A stretch of 64,000 nt of DNA from Caballeronia glathei (GCF_000698595.1 NZ_JFHC01000026.1:1-64000), one strand, 5' to 3'. Numbered from the stretch's first letter, positions 52,874 to 61,254 are shown. Notes: generated by a model not told the origin, from the letters alone. A program made the numbers and translations.

Positions 52874-54298
52874 TTAGCCTTGCGTGACCGTCACACCAGT
52901 CGCGGAACAGTTGAAGAAGCCTTCGGGGTCACCTTGGATAATGCTGGTGCCTGCGGCCGGCGTTGCCGGGACTCCGTTGATGACTACGGCAAACTGCAAA
53001 GTAGTGATATTCGGCGCCGCGATAACCGATGCGACGGCGTTTTGAAACGTGGCCGTCATCTCGAGCAGGTTGATCGGCTGGCCCACAAAAATACTGTTCA
53101 GGTAAGACTGCAATGCCGGTGCCGCCAACTGATTAACCGATGGACCCGCGGTGAAGTTCGGAAGCGTCGTATTCCACGTGACCGCCGCCGTCACGTTTTG
53201 CTGCGGCGGATTGACGAACGGAATGGAATACGTGTTCGGGTTCTGAAACAACGAAACGACAACGTCGCGCGGATTCGGCGAGAACGTGGCGCCTCCGACA
53301 TAGGCACCGAAGGCGGTGCCGTTTGTCGTCGTGGTGATCGTGTTTCCAGCGATGGATCCGACCGTATAGGTGACGTTGTATGCAGTCGGCGTTGCGCCTG
53401 TCACCGTGAACGTCTGACCCACACTGAATCCAGTAGGCAAGTTCGTCGTGATGACAACGGGGTTCGCTGCCGTCATGGCGGTGATGCCAAGCTGAGAACC
53501 CTGAAGCGCCGCGATGTCGGGAACGCTCTGAAGGATCGCCGTCGCGACAGAGAATTCATCGCCGCCACCGCAGACGATCTGCCATCCGCCAGGCAACTGA
53601 TTGACCGATATAAGACGCTGCTGGACGCCGGTGACCTTGCCGAGCAGAGTCTTAACGAACGCCGGCGTTCCCGTCACTGTGACGAGGCCAGCCTGCAGCA
53701 CGCGCGCCCGATAGTCCTGAACGCTTTCCGTTGTCGTGGCCGGCGTCCCCGCTTCCGGGTTCGTCACCGTGACCGCAAACGCACTCGGGACAGACGTGAC
53801 GATTTTCGAGACCGTTCCAGCCGGAATCGCGAAGGTTCCACTGTTCGTCGATACAGCTAACAGGAGAGGGCTGGTGCCACCCGCCTGGATAACGCCGCCG
53901 TCCTGCAGCGAATATTGGTTTGTACCGTCGCCGACCAAGAAGCCCGGCTGAAATACGAATCCTGGCGGCCCGGAGAACTGCACAAAGACGCTGCCGTTGG
54001 CCGCCACGCCCTGCGGAACGCCGAATTGCGCGCCGAGCTGGGCGAGGATGAATGCGTTGGCGCCGAAAGGCGTCACAGAGTTGATCGCGTCGACTCGAGC
54101 CTGATCAATGGTGATAAGTGCGCCGACGTCTGTGCCGGTGATGTCGTCGATCAAACCAGCCGGCAATACAGTGAAGCCGGGCGACTGCGACGCCACGAAA
54201 TTGATCAGGTTCTGATACAGAGTCTGTACGGGCGTGGTCGTTGGCCCTGCCGCGGTCATCACCAACGGGATGTTCGTTGGGTTAATGGTTGTAGCCAT
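52874..54298 (-). CDS. Baseplate J-like wedge protein with inserted beta module
   Basis: This 474-residue protein has a gpJ/gp47 core: IDDITGTDVGALITIDQARV, FGANAFILAQLGAQFGVPQG, VQDYRARVLQAGLVTVTGTP and a C-terminal ATFQNAVASVIAAPNITTLQ. Residues about 272-338 are an inserted beta module (FSVGQTFTVTGATPTAYNVT) that resembles one in the sheath protein. J proteins form the baseplate wedge that opens on contraction. Confidence 0.82.
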   Translation of the reverse strand: MATTINPTNIPLVMTAAGPTTTPVQTLYQNLINFVASQSPGFTVLPAGLIDDITGTDVGALITIDQARVDAINSVTPFGANAFILAQLGAQFGVPQGVAANGSVFVQFSGPPGFVFQPGFLVGDGTNQYSLQDGGVIQAGGTSPLLLAVSTNSGTFAIPAGTVSKIVTSVPSAFAVTVTNPEAGTPATTTESVQDYRARVLQAGLVTVTGTPAFVKTLLGKVTGVQQRLISVNQLPGGWQIVCGGGDEFSVATAILQSVPDIAALQGSQLGITAMTAANPVVITTNLPTGFSVGQTFTVTGATPTAYNVTYTVGSIAGNTITTTTNGTAFGAYVGGATFSPNPRDVVVSLFQNPNTYSIPFVNPPQQNVTAAVTWNTTLPNFTAGPSVNQLAAPALQSYLNSIFVGQPINLLEMTATFQNAVASVIAAPNITTLQFAVVINGVPATPAAGTSIIQGDPEGFFNCSATGVTVTQG

Positions 54299-54313
54299 CT
54301 AGGTCGGGCCAAT

Positions 54314-54337
54314 AAAAAAGCCCGCCTAAGCGGGCTT
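54314..54337 (-). terminator. Terminator after the 304-residue tail protein
   Basis: AGCCCGC and GCGGGCT form a 7-bp stem with a CTAA loop and, on the minus strand, a run of six T. It lies between the 304-residue tail gene and baseplate J, so J may be transcribed partly by readthrough. Confidence 0.85.
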
Positions 54338-54365
54338 GTGACTGATTAAAAGACTTGCGTGTTGG

Positions 54366-55280
54366 TTATCGAACTCGCCGCGCGCGGATGAACCCGTTCG
54401 CCGTCATCGTGCCGCCTGAGAACGTCGATTGCGCTACGCAAAACGTCGTCGTCGGACTCGCGAGACTCACACGCACGGTCGGCGTTTCCAAAACCTGGGC
54501 TGCTGCGATAGGAAACCCGCTGGCTAGCTGGACGAAGCCGCCGAGATTAGACCCCGGCACAGTCGCTGAGGTCGTATTGATGCCGGCCGCGAGGACAGTT
54601 GGCGTTACCCCGGCTGCCGGAGCGAACGTCACCGCACACGAAACATCCCAATCTCCCGCCGGCAGGTTCGTGATGCTCGTTGCATTTGCCGCCGTCGAAC
54701 TCGTTAGCGACGTTCCTGCGGTTGAGTTCGACTGATACTCGCCGACCGAACCCGCGTTCGCGTTGTTGTTCGTCGTCGTGCCGACGATATTCGGCGTTGT
54801 GATCGTCGGCGACGTGCCAAAGACCAGCGAGCCACTCCCCGTTTCGTCCGAGATCACACCGAGCAGCTGCGCGCTGGTCGTCGCGGCGAATTGAGACAGC
54901 GGGTTGCCCGTTCGAGCGACACCCGTCAGGCATACGAACCCGGTGCCGTTTGACCATTGCAGAGAGCTGTTCGAGCTGCTGCAGCTCGGCATGCTGAATG
55001 CTGTCGGCGCAGCGCTCGAGCCAGTTGCGTTCGCGAGCACCGTATTCGCTGCAACAGGCGAAAGACCAGAGATCGGGATCGAAATATTCGGCGCATTGAG
55101 GACACCCGTCACCGTAAGAGTCGGGACGGTGAGCGGCCCATTTAGAACCCCGCCCGACAGCGACAGAACGTTCGAAAACGCATTGTTAAGCTGTGCCGCC
55201 GTCAGAATCTGACCTGAGGTGAACTGTGCGTTCGCCGTCGAACAGGCGAGCAGCAACAGGAATGCAAGACGTTTGATCAT
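54366..55280 (-). CDS. Phage tail fibre-like protein with N-terminal signal peptide
   Basis: This 304-residue protein starts with a Sec signal (MIKRLAFLLLLACSTANAQF, cleavage after ANA) followed by TSGQILTAAQLNNAFSNVLS, a phrase typical of fibre-associated phage proteins. The rest is Ser/Thr/Ala-rich beta structure. It overlaps the gp25-like gene (ATGA) and lies between it and baseplate J. Like the protein at 49181, it pairs a secretion signal with a virion-type body, so either the signal is used as an anchor or the protein acts outside the capsid. Confidence 0.65.
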   Translation of the reverse strand: MIKRLAFLLLLACSTANAQFTSGQILTAAQLNNAFSNVLSLSGGVLNGPLTVPTLTVTGVLNAPNISIPISGLSPVAANTVLANATGSSAAPTAFSMPSCSSSNSSLQWSNGTGFVCLTGVARTGNPLSQFAATTSAQLLGVISDETGSGSLVFGTSPTITTPNIVGTTTNNNANAGSVGEYQSNSTAGTSLTSSTAANATSITNLPAGDWDVSCAVTFAPAAGVTPTVLAAGINTTSATVPGSNLGGFVQLASGFPIAAAQVLETPTVRVSLASPTTTFCVAQSTFSGGTMTANGFIRARRVR

Positions 55281-55681
55281 GCTAGGGTCGATGAATTGAG
55301 AGTGAACGTGTTATCGAGTTGAGGAGCAACGATCGAAGAGTCCACATAGGGAGTCAATATCGCCCCGTTGTGGCAAACGGCGGTCACTTGATAGACCGGC
55401 GGGAATGATCCCTGTACGCGCGCGATAGTGAGCGATGCGAAGTGCGGGGAAAACTGCTGCTGAATTTGATTTACGTAAAAATCAGGGAGGACTTGAGTGA
55501 CGATCGTTTGCATCTGCGGAATGCCCGTATTGGCAAAAAATGGGCTCTCTCCCAGATTCAGCTTTAGCGCTTGAGCTAGAGTGGTCAGCCAACAATTGTC
55601 ATCAAAGCCGTTCGCATCCGTTTCAACCTTGACCCATGTTTTAGTGCCATCGGCATTGGCGATTCTTCCCCACGTACGCAT
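55277..55681 (-). CDS. Probable gp25-like baseplate protein
   Basis: This 134-residue protein (MRTWGRIANADGTKTWVKVE, then WLTTLAQALKLNLGESPFFA and NTGIPQMQTIVTQVLPDFYV) has the size, order and central motif (LKLNLGESPFF, IPQMQTI) expected for gp25/W-type wedge proteins. The genomic order spike, this gene, fibre, J fits a contractile-tail baseplate. Sequence similarity to textbook gp25 is weak, so the call rests partly on position. Confidence 0.5.
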   Translation of the reverse strand: MRTWGRIANADGTKTWVKVETDANGFDDNCWLTTLAQALKLNLGESPFFANTGIPQMQTIVTQVLPDFYVNQIQQQFSPHFASLTIARVQGSFPPVYQVTAVCHNGAILTPYVDSSIVAPQLDNTFTLNSSTLA

Positions 55682-55712
55682 TTCAATCCCTCAAAGAGCA
55701 AATGGAGAAACC

Positions 55713-56054
55713 ATGATTCGCATAACCCTGCTGTCTATCTTGCTGGTCTCATCGGCGGCCAACGCACAAGACGTCGACCTCGCTGGCATTCCGCAAAACT
55801 GCGAGGCGCCGCTCGCGCGGGATATGGAACTGTCGAACATTCCGTATCTGTTGGACCTCGGTCCCAACGCCGCGAAGATATCGTCTATCAAGAACGTCGG
55901 CGGTACGCCGGCTTACGAGTACTATCCGGGCCTTCATCGCATCGACTGTTACATCACTGTCCGCTGGAGCAACGGGGAAGTGGACTTCATGCACAAATTC
56001 AGCATGTGGGAAGACCGTTACGACGGCATCAAGGGCACGTATTCGCAGCGCTAG
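55713..56054 (+). CDS. Secreted small protein, prophage moron on the opposite strand
   Basis: This 113-residue protein has a Sec signal (MIRITLLSILLVSSAANAQD, cleavage after ANA) and a compact mature domain (DLAGIPQNCEAPLARDMELS, then YEYYPGLHRIDCYITVRWSN) with two Cys that could form a disulfide, ending MWEDRYDGIKGTYSQR. GGAGAAACC sits ideally before the ATG. It is the only plus-strand gene among more than 25 minus-strand tail genes and its stop overlaps that of the spike gene. These are signs of a separately expressed lysogenic cargo gene. No family is recognised. Confidence 0.65.
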   Translation: MIRITLLSILLVSSAANAQDVDLAGIPQNCEAPLARDMELSNIPYLLDLGPNAAKISSIKNVGGTPAYEYYPGLHRIDCYITVRWSNGEVDFMHKFSMWEDRYDGIKGTYSQR

Positions 56055-56755
56055 TTGATCGGCGGATCGGTTTGAACCTTCGTGCCAGTGCCAGGGAAGT
56101 ATCCGTGCGTATGGTTCTCGTAGCTCTCGCCGTTGATGCTCAGTCCCGAACCGTTCAGCACGATGGTATTTGCGCCGAACGTCATCGTGATGCCGGCCGC
56201 GTTGAGAACCAGCGATGTCGCGCCGAACGTCAGAGCGGTCTCTGTTCCATTCACGACGATGGTCGACGTCCCGAAGGTAACGGTCGTTCCATCGGTGTTC
56301 GTGACGATTTCGGACCTCGTGCCCTGCGTCGTGCGGATGATCGCGCCGTTCGGGCCTTGAACCTGCGCCGCGTTCTGATCGATCGGGCCTGATCCGGCGT
56401 TGCTGATCGGCACGAACACGAGCGCGCTAAGGTTGCCGGGGCGCGTCAGATTCGCTACGCCACCGCCGAGCCCCGAAACGCCGCCAAGGTAGGCGTCGGC
56501 CGGCATCGTGACGCCCTTGTCGCCAACCTGAGTCGGCATCCGGATCCACGGGCTCTCCGCCTTCGGGATCGTGATGTTCGGGAGCGTCAGCGGCGCCGCG
56601 CTGACTTCAAACGCAACCGTGACAATCGAGCCCGAGACGCTGACGACTCGGCAGGGAAGCGCGCGCCCGGTGTTCGAGATGGCTTGCTGAGCCCGGTTGA
56701 TCGCCAACTGATTCGAGCTCTTCTGAACCCAAAGCTTCGCGTAATTGTCAGCCAT
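56051..56755 (-). CDS. Baseplate spike protein (gpV / gp138-like)
   Basis: This 234-residue protein has an OB-like N-terminal domain (LPCRVVSVSGSIVTVAFEVS, then IPKAESPWIRMPTQVGDKGV) and a long C-terminal triple beta-helix built of repeated strands (GTSTIVVNGTETALTFGATS). The tip contains HTH (H215, H217 in ENHTHGY). In P2 gpV and phi92 gp138 such a His-x-His at the apex binds an iron ion. It punctures the outer membrane during contraction. It overlaps the hub gene by eight bases. Confidence 0.85.
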   Translation of the reverse strand: MADNYAKLWVQKSSNQLAINRAQQAISNTGRALPCRVVSVSGSIVTVAFEVSAAPLTLPNITIPKAESPWIRMPTQVGDKGVTMPADAYLGGVSGLGGGVANLTRPGNLSALVFVPISNAGSGPIDQNAAQVQGPNGAIIRTTQGTRSEIVTNTDGTTVTFGTSTIVVNGTETALTFGATSLVLNAAGITMTFGANTIVLNGSGLSINGESYENHTHGYFPGTGTKVQTDPPIN

Positions 56756-57710
56756 TTGGATTCATGATGCAGTTAGCGATCGTGACCCATTGCGTTGCGT
56801 CGGCGGAACGGAAACTTCCGATCTGGCGCAGCTCGGACACGATGAAATTGTTCTGAAACGTCGTCTGATTCTTGATGGTCGACGGGAACGAATTCGAACT
56901 GGTTGTCACGAAGCCTGGCAGGTTTTGAAGCCCCTGCGGCATCCGGACCATTCCGCCCATCACGAGGTCGGCGCGCGCAACCATCTTTAGCTGAATCGTG
57001 TTGACGGCAATCCACGTTGGCTGCCCGACGAAATCTGTAAATGCTAGTTGGATCGGCGTAGGCAAAAACGTCTTGTCGAAAACGACGACCCGGCCGCCTT
57101 GAATGCCGATCGTCACCGGGTTATCGAAAACGCCCTCGGTGATTTCCGATACAGCCTGCGCCAACTGGTCAAGCGTGCCGCATACGTGGATCTCGTCGAA
57201 GTTCTGGACGAAATCGCTGCTGATATGCATATCCACCGGCATATTGGGATAGGCAACCGAAAACGTCTGTTGCAGCGCCGTGGAAAGTTGCGTGCCGGCG
57301 GTCCAGTTAAGAACGAAGTTCCCCGGATTGTCGATCGTGAACGTAGCCGGGATGACAACGAAATCCAGCGTTTGCTCTACGCCTTCCCAATTTCCATACG
57401 ACTGGAAAATTTGCCCCTTCAGGATCGTCCCGGCCTGCGCCGGATTGACGAGCGGCAGACCCGCCTTCATGCCCGCTTTTAGTTCGAGCGTCATGCCGGC
57501 GAACTGCTGCGACTGGGTCAAATCCTTCAGCGAGATTCCGCGAAGCGTGACCGTCGAGGCGCCGCTCGGCGTGCCGTACGGGCCGACCAACGCGTCATAC
57601 TCGATTTCCAGCGCCGCGGGGTCGTAGACTCCTTTCGGGTGCGAAGTGAAGACCCGCGTCGGCGTCGTGGTGCCTTGAGGCGTGAGAGAGAGCTCGTAGA
57701 ATCGGCTCAT
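56748..57710 (-). CDS. Baseplate hub protein (gp27/gpD-like)
   Basis: This 320-residue protein (MSRFYELSLTPQGTTTPTRV, then ALEIEYDALVGPYGTPSGAS, TLELKAGMKAGLPLVNPAQA, GTILKGQIFQSYGNWEGVEQ) fits the gp27-type hub that connects tube and spike. Position between plug and spike genes supports this. It overlaps both neighbours (ATGA upstream). Confidence 0.7.
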   Translation of the reverse strand: MSRFYELSLTPQGTTTPTRVFTSHPKGVYDPAALEIEYDALVGPYGTPSGASTVTLRGISLKDLTQSQQFAGMTLELKAGMKAGLPLVNPAQAGTILKGQIFQSYGNWEGVEQTLDFVVIPATFTIDNPGNFVLNWTAGTQLSTALQQTFSVAYPNMPVDMHISSDFVQNFDEIHVCGTLDQLAQAVSEITEGVFDNPVTIGIQGGRVVVFDKTFLPTPIQLAFTDFVGQPTWIAVNTIQLKMVARADLVMGGMVRMPQGLQNLPGFVTTSSNSFPSTIKNQTTFQNNFIVSELRQIGSFRSADATQWVTIANCIMNPNG

Positions 57711-57982
57711 GGGACAATCTCAAAGTTTCCCGTGTCCGCCCTAAACAGAATCGTCGACGAAGAGAACACGCCCGGCGCCAAAAAGATGTCAAATCCGAGC
57801 GGGGAACCGACCATCGCACCGGACCAAAACATCGTGCCAGAGCTATCAAGAATGGACAAATACCATCTCTGTCCAGCTATGTTCCACGTCACATTTCCAA
57901 CGAAGCTTCCGCCGTCGAGCGTGAGCTGCGTAGAGAAGGGCGGCGACGAAAGGTTGTTGGGAGTGAACGGGATTAAAGTCAC
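57707..57982 (-). CDS. Probable baseplate plug protein (Pam3 gp18-like)
   Basis: This 91-residue protein (MTLIPFTPNNLSSPPFSTQL, then TWNIAGQRWYLSILDSSGTM) has the RWYLsIlDssG centre seen in small plug domains of simple myoviral baseplates and sits exactly before the hub gene, as the plug does in Pam3-type tails. It overlaps both neighbours by four bases. The family call is from pattern and position. Confidence 0.5.
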   Translation of the reverse strand: MTLIPFTPNNLSSPPFSTQLTLDGGSFVGNVTWNIAGQRWYLSILDSSGTMFWSGAMVGSPLGFDIFLAPGVFSSSTILFRADTGNFEIVP

Positions 57983-58719
57983 AGTGCGCTGCTCAGATAA
58001 GTGTTCACGACGCCCGCAATGCCCGTCACGTTAGAGACAGCGTTCTGCGCAGACGAGCCCACGGCGACCGCGGCATTCGACCAGAACGACGATCCCGCAG
58101 CAGGCGTTGCACCGGATACTGAGGCGCCGCTAGAAAGCTTGCTCATCAAGGAATTGAGCGCTGCAGTTGCCTGCTGACCCGTGACTAGGGGCTGCACAAA
58201 ATCGAGCTGATACTCAATCTGCTGCTGCTTTCCGGCGCCGCCCGTCGTATCCGTCATCGACGTCAGGATCGCGTTTTTATAGATGTAGGCCGGCGTGGCG
58301 ATGTGATATGTTCCGCCGGCCGCATTGTGGGCCACCAGCGAATTCTGCAGACTGGTGAAGATGGCGGTTTTCGTTAGGTAGCCCGCCGTATCCTTGACCG
58401 GCGCAATCATGCGCAGCGAGATGTTCAACGGCTGCTGAATCGTCGCGTTAGCGGCCGTCTGCTGATTGGCAAAAGGATAGGTCGCGATCTGCTGATTGAC
58501 GAGCGTCGAGCCCGGAACCGGAACGAATCGCGCGAAGAAATCGCTGGTCGAGAAGCCATCAGACGCTGCGCCTTGCAGGAACGCTGCCGATTGACCCACC
58601 AGAGCAATAATCGGCAGCATTCCGCCCAGCGTGGTTGACGCGATACCGTCGACCAGGATGATAGGCGACACCTGGAAGGCGAGGTCATAGACCGTAGCGA
58701 ATGCCGGTTGATTTGCCAT
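57979..58719 (-). CDS. Phage tail protein between tape measure and plug (hub-associated)
   Basis: This 246-residue protein begins MANQPAFATVYDLAFQVSPI and continues ILVDGIASTTLGGMLPIIAL. The middle is beta-rich (PLNISLRMIAPVKDTAGYLT, YHIATPAYIYKNAILTSMTD), and the Ala/Ser-rich C-terminus is probably helical. It occupies the slot of the tube-initiating hub protein just downstream of the tape measure. I do not recognise a named family with confidence. Confidence 0.6.
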   Translation of the reverse strand: MANQPAFATVYDLAFQVSPIILVDGIASTTLGGMLPIIALVGQSAAFLQGAASDGFSTSDFFARFVPVPGSTLVNQQIATYPFANQQTAANATIQQPLNISLRMIAPVKDTAGYLTKTAIFTSLQNSLVAHNAAGGTYHIATPAYIYKNAILTSMTDTTGGAGKQQQIEYQLDFVQPLVTGQQATAALNSLMSKLSSGASVSGATPAAGSSFWSNAAVAVGSSAQNAVSNVTGIAGVVNTYLSSAL

Positions 58720-58720
58720 A

Positions 58721-60409
58721 TCAGTGCTGCGCCGCGTTCTGTGAAACCGCTACACGCGCGGCCGTTTGGTTCGTGATATTGACGTTGACGGTCTGGCCGC
58801 CCTTCGCCATCAAAGTCACGATCTTGTTGATGTAATCCTGTGTTTCCTTTGGCGCAAACTTCTCCCAGTTTGCACCGTGCGCAGCGATGTCCTTATCAAG
58901 GTGTCCCATTCCCCAGTTATAGGCAGCAAGAGCCTTGCGGTTATCGCCGTTATAGCGCTTCAGCAGGAACGTGTCGTATCGCCTTGCTGCATCCTGGGCA
59001 TCATGCAAATTATTGACATCTCCATGACCCCATTCATCCCACGTAGCCTTCATGAACTGCATCGGTCCCATTGCGCCTTTCTTAGAAAGGAGCTTCTTAC
59101 CGCGGCTTGATTCGACCGTGTATTGGGCGTCGATCATGGACGCTAAACGATTGCCAGCTGCGGCCGGCCCAGCGCCGCCGGCCGCCGCATTAGAATTGCC
59201 AATCGTCCCAAGCGGGTGATTTGAGTCCACCGAGAATGCGGGGGAGGAGCCGCCGGACTTGATTGAACCAAGCGTAAAAATGTCGCGTAGTCCGTAACCG
59301 AGTCTAGCCAAGCCTCCCGTTAGCGTATTGGATTTTGCAGCATCGGCGCGTGAAACCGGCGGACCTTCAAGGGCCCTCAGCAATTCCTTGCCCTGCGGAC
59401 CCGCCACCTTCAGCAGCGCGGTCGCAGCGACTGCGGCAGCATCGCCCATGACCTTCAGTTCAGGACTAGCCGCAGCAAGCTGCTCGTTGAAAGTGTTGAG
59501 TACCTGCGCCCAATCTGCCTTCAGCGCCGCCTTAACGTCCGACGCCTGATCCGCAGTGCCCTGATTGACTTCCATCGCCTTAGCAGCGGAAATCGTCTTC
59601 TGCTGAGCCTTCATCCAGTCCGAGTCGCTATAGCTTGCACCCGTTCTCAACTGCTGCGGCGAGAGGAAATCCGTGAAGCCGTAAGCCTGCGCCATCGAGG
59701 CGGCCGGCATACCTGACTTTTGCCACTCGCGATACTTCCCGCTTGCAGCACGGGAGAAGTCGTACGTCAGTTGCTCCGCGTCCTCGTTCTGGATCTGCTG
59801 AGGCGTCAGGCCGGCGGAAATAAATGCCCGCCATTTGCTGACGTCGCCTTGCGCGTTCGCAACGTTGCCGAGGTCCGACGCGCCAAGCCCGAACTTTTCG
59901 AAGTTCGCCCCGAACGCCTGCGTTTGGCCGATGCGAAGGCCGAGCCCGCGGGCCTGAAGATTCTGTCCGGCCAGTTGATTCGTTGCGCCATAGACCGCGG
60001 CGATTGCGGTTCCGATACCGCTCGCGCCTACTGTGCCCAGCTTGAGCAGGATAGAGCTCATGCCGGACATCGATTTGTGCATAGCCGCCGATGCCTTCTG
60101 CATCCGCGTCATCTGGATCGCGCCGTCTTTGGCTTTTGTATTGAACTTGTCCTGCACCCCGGTGGCTTTGAGCATGGCCTTCGAGATGGCATCCGCCTGG
60201 ATGGCGGCAATCATGAGGAAGTCCTTCGACGACTTGGACGACTTCGAAAAATGATCCATGCCGCCGCTGGCATCATCGATTACGTCGACGACCTTTTTCC
60301 AGTCCTCCGGCATATCCGAAAGCTGCGACTGATACTTCTGGAAGAGGGCTTGGAACTCGCGGAACTTGGTGTCGTCGACGTCGACGGTGATTATCGATTT
60401 TGCCGCCAT
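58721..60409 (-). CDS. Tail tape measure protein with C-terminal lytic transglycosylase
   Basis: This 562-residue protein has a helical tape-measure part (residues 1 to about 400; TVDVDDTKFREFQALFQKYQ and an Ala/Gly hydrophobic stretch near 124-150). Residues about 420-535 form an SLT-type lytic transglycosylase: catalytic E433 in YTVESSRG, GAMGPMQFMKATW and AAYNWGMGH. The enzyme would open peptidoglycan as the tail tube enters. The tape is short for a myovirus, predicting a short tail. It follows the frameshifting chaperone gene by three bases. Confidence 0.82.
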   Translation of the reverse strand: MAAKSIITVDVDDTKFREFQALFQKYQSQLSDMPEDWKKVVDVIDDASGGMDHFSKSSKSSKDFLMIAAIQADAISKAMLKATGVQDKFNTKAKDGAIQMTRMQKASAAMHKSMSGMSSILLKLGTVGASGIGTAIAAVYGATNQLAGQNLQARGLGLRIGQTQAFGANFEKFGLGASDLGNVANAQGDVSKWRAFISAGLTPQQIQNEDAEQLTYDFSRAASGKYREWQKSGMPAASMAQAYGFTDFLSPQQLRTGASYSDSDWMKAQQKTISAAKAMEVNQGTADQASDVKAALKADWAQVLNTFNEQLAAASPELKVMGDAAAVAATALLKVAGPQGKELLRALEGPPVSRADAAKSNTLTGGLARLGYGLRDIFTLGSIKSGGSSPAFSVDSNHPLGTIGNSNAAAGGAGPAAAGNRLASMIDAQYTVESSRGKKLLSKKGAMGPMQFMKATWDEWGHGDVNNLHDAQDAARRYDTFLLKRYNGDNRKALAAYNWGMGHLDKDIAAHGANWEKFAPKETQDYINKIVTLMAKGGQTVNVNITNQTAARVAVSQNAAQH

Positions 60410-60412
60410 GGC

Positions 60413-61161
60413 TTACCTTTTCATACCTTCCAGCAAATATCTTTGCCGGTATTCAAGTGCAGACCGGTATGGGGTTTCGTATCGTTCGAACGTCTCCGTG
60501 AATCCCTCGCCCGTGATGTAGCTTAGGATGGAATCGAAGACTGTACCGGCATCGTAGGTGCGGCCGGCGTCCAGCTCGGCAAGGAGGCGATGAATTCCGT
60601 AGGTGCCAAGGATGAAATCGACGACCCCAGAAGTGAAGCTGTTCCGTTCGCCGTCGTCTCGCGATCGGCTTTTCTCGCCATCGCATAATGACAAGTAAAA
60701 AAAACGAGACTCGAAGCCACCTCCTCCCAATCCTCGGCGTCGATCTTGCCGGCACCGATGGCTGCGTCGATGGGCAGCATGTCCCACCCTTGCTGACCAG
60801 GGCAAAGCACCATCGTCAGGCGCTTCAGTTCAGCAAAGAAAGCGGGGGTCTCTTCGTCCACGACGCGCCCTTGCTCATCGAACGAGCCTCGCGCCGCTGC
60901 ATCCTTCTTTCCTTCATCCCGAAGCGTCAGAGCCGCGATGCGCGGGCCCGACGACATCAGGTAGTGCGAACCCTTGCTCGCCAGCGCCGATTTGGTTGCG
61001 GCAAGGATTCGATAATTCGCCTCGAATACCTCGCGCGAGACCGGCGTGTGATGAGCATAGATGCGAACCACTTCCTCGGTCACATCCTTTCCTTCCACCT
61101 TCTTCGTGACCAGGTCGGTCACGATCGGCAACACAAGGTGCCGTTTCTCGTTGATCTTCAT
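60413..61161 (-). CDS. Tail assembly chaperone, -1 frameshift product (G-T type)
   Basis: A -1 shift at the T run (60697-60703) would join residues 1-155 of the chaperone to 94 residues of the next frame, giving about 249 residues. The extension reads VVDFILGTYGIHRLLAELDA, then ILSYITGEGFTETFERYETP and YRQRYLLEGMKR, clearly protein-like, and has no start codon or ribosome-binding site of its own. Lambda G/GT-like products escort the tape measure, whose gene starts directly after. The zero-frame product is listed separately. Confidence 0.7.
60523..61161 (-). CDS. Tail assembly chaperone, zero-frame product (G type)
   Basis: The unshifted frame encodes 212 residues beginning MKINEKRHLVLPIVTDLVTK and VFEANYRILAATKSALASKG, with DAEDWEEVASSLVFF just before the slip site. 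Such chaperones coat the tape measure before tube assembly. Residues after about 156 (TCHYAMARKADRE...) may be real in this frame for a short way, but the last 30 (LPSWTPAAPTMPVQSSIPS) look like a tail with little constraint. GAAGGG precedes the ATG. Confidence 0.75.
   Translation of the reverse strand: MKINEKRHLVLPIVTDLVTKKVEGKDVTEEVVRIYAHHTPVSREVFEANYRILAATKSALASKGSHYLMSSGPRIAALTLRDEGKKDAAARGSFDEQGRVVDEETPAFFAELKRLTMVLCPGQQGWDMLPIDAAIGAGKIDAEDWEEVASSLVFFTCHYAMARKADRETTANGTASLLGSSISSLAPTEFIASLPSWTPAAPTMPVQSSIPS
60697..60703 (-). promoter_or_regulatory. Slippery heptamer for programmed -1 frameshifting
   Basis: On the minus strand the coding sequence reads GTT TTT TTT ACT, so T TTT TTT is an ideal X XXY YYZ slip site within a run of eight T. 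Codon 153 (Val) is the GTT. A downstream stimulatory structure is not obvious. Confidence 0.7.
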
Positions 61162-61254
61162 GTCTGATTCCCTTCAGTCAGCCCTTAGAAGAGGCTGCGG
61201 CAACCGGTAAGGGGGCCGGCTTTCGGATCGCGTTCCTAGCCGCAGCGCAAAGCG

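Noticed and set aside
60413-60805. An independent 130-residue gene downstream of the tail chaperone
   Set aside because: Its first 55 residues are the shadow of the chaperone frame and it has no ribosome-binding site; the -1 frameshift explains the protein-like part.
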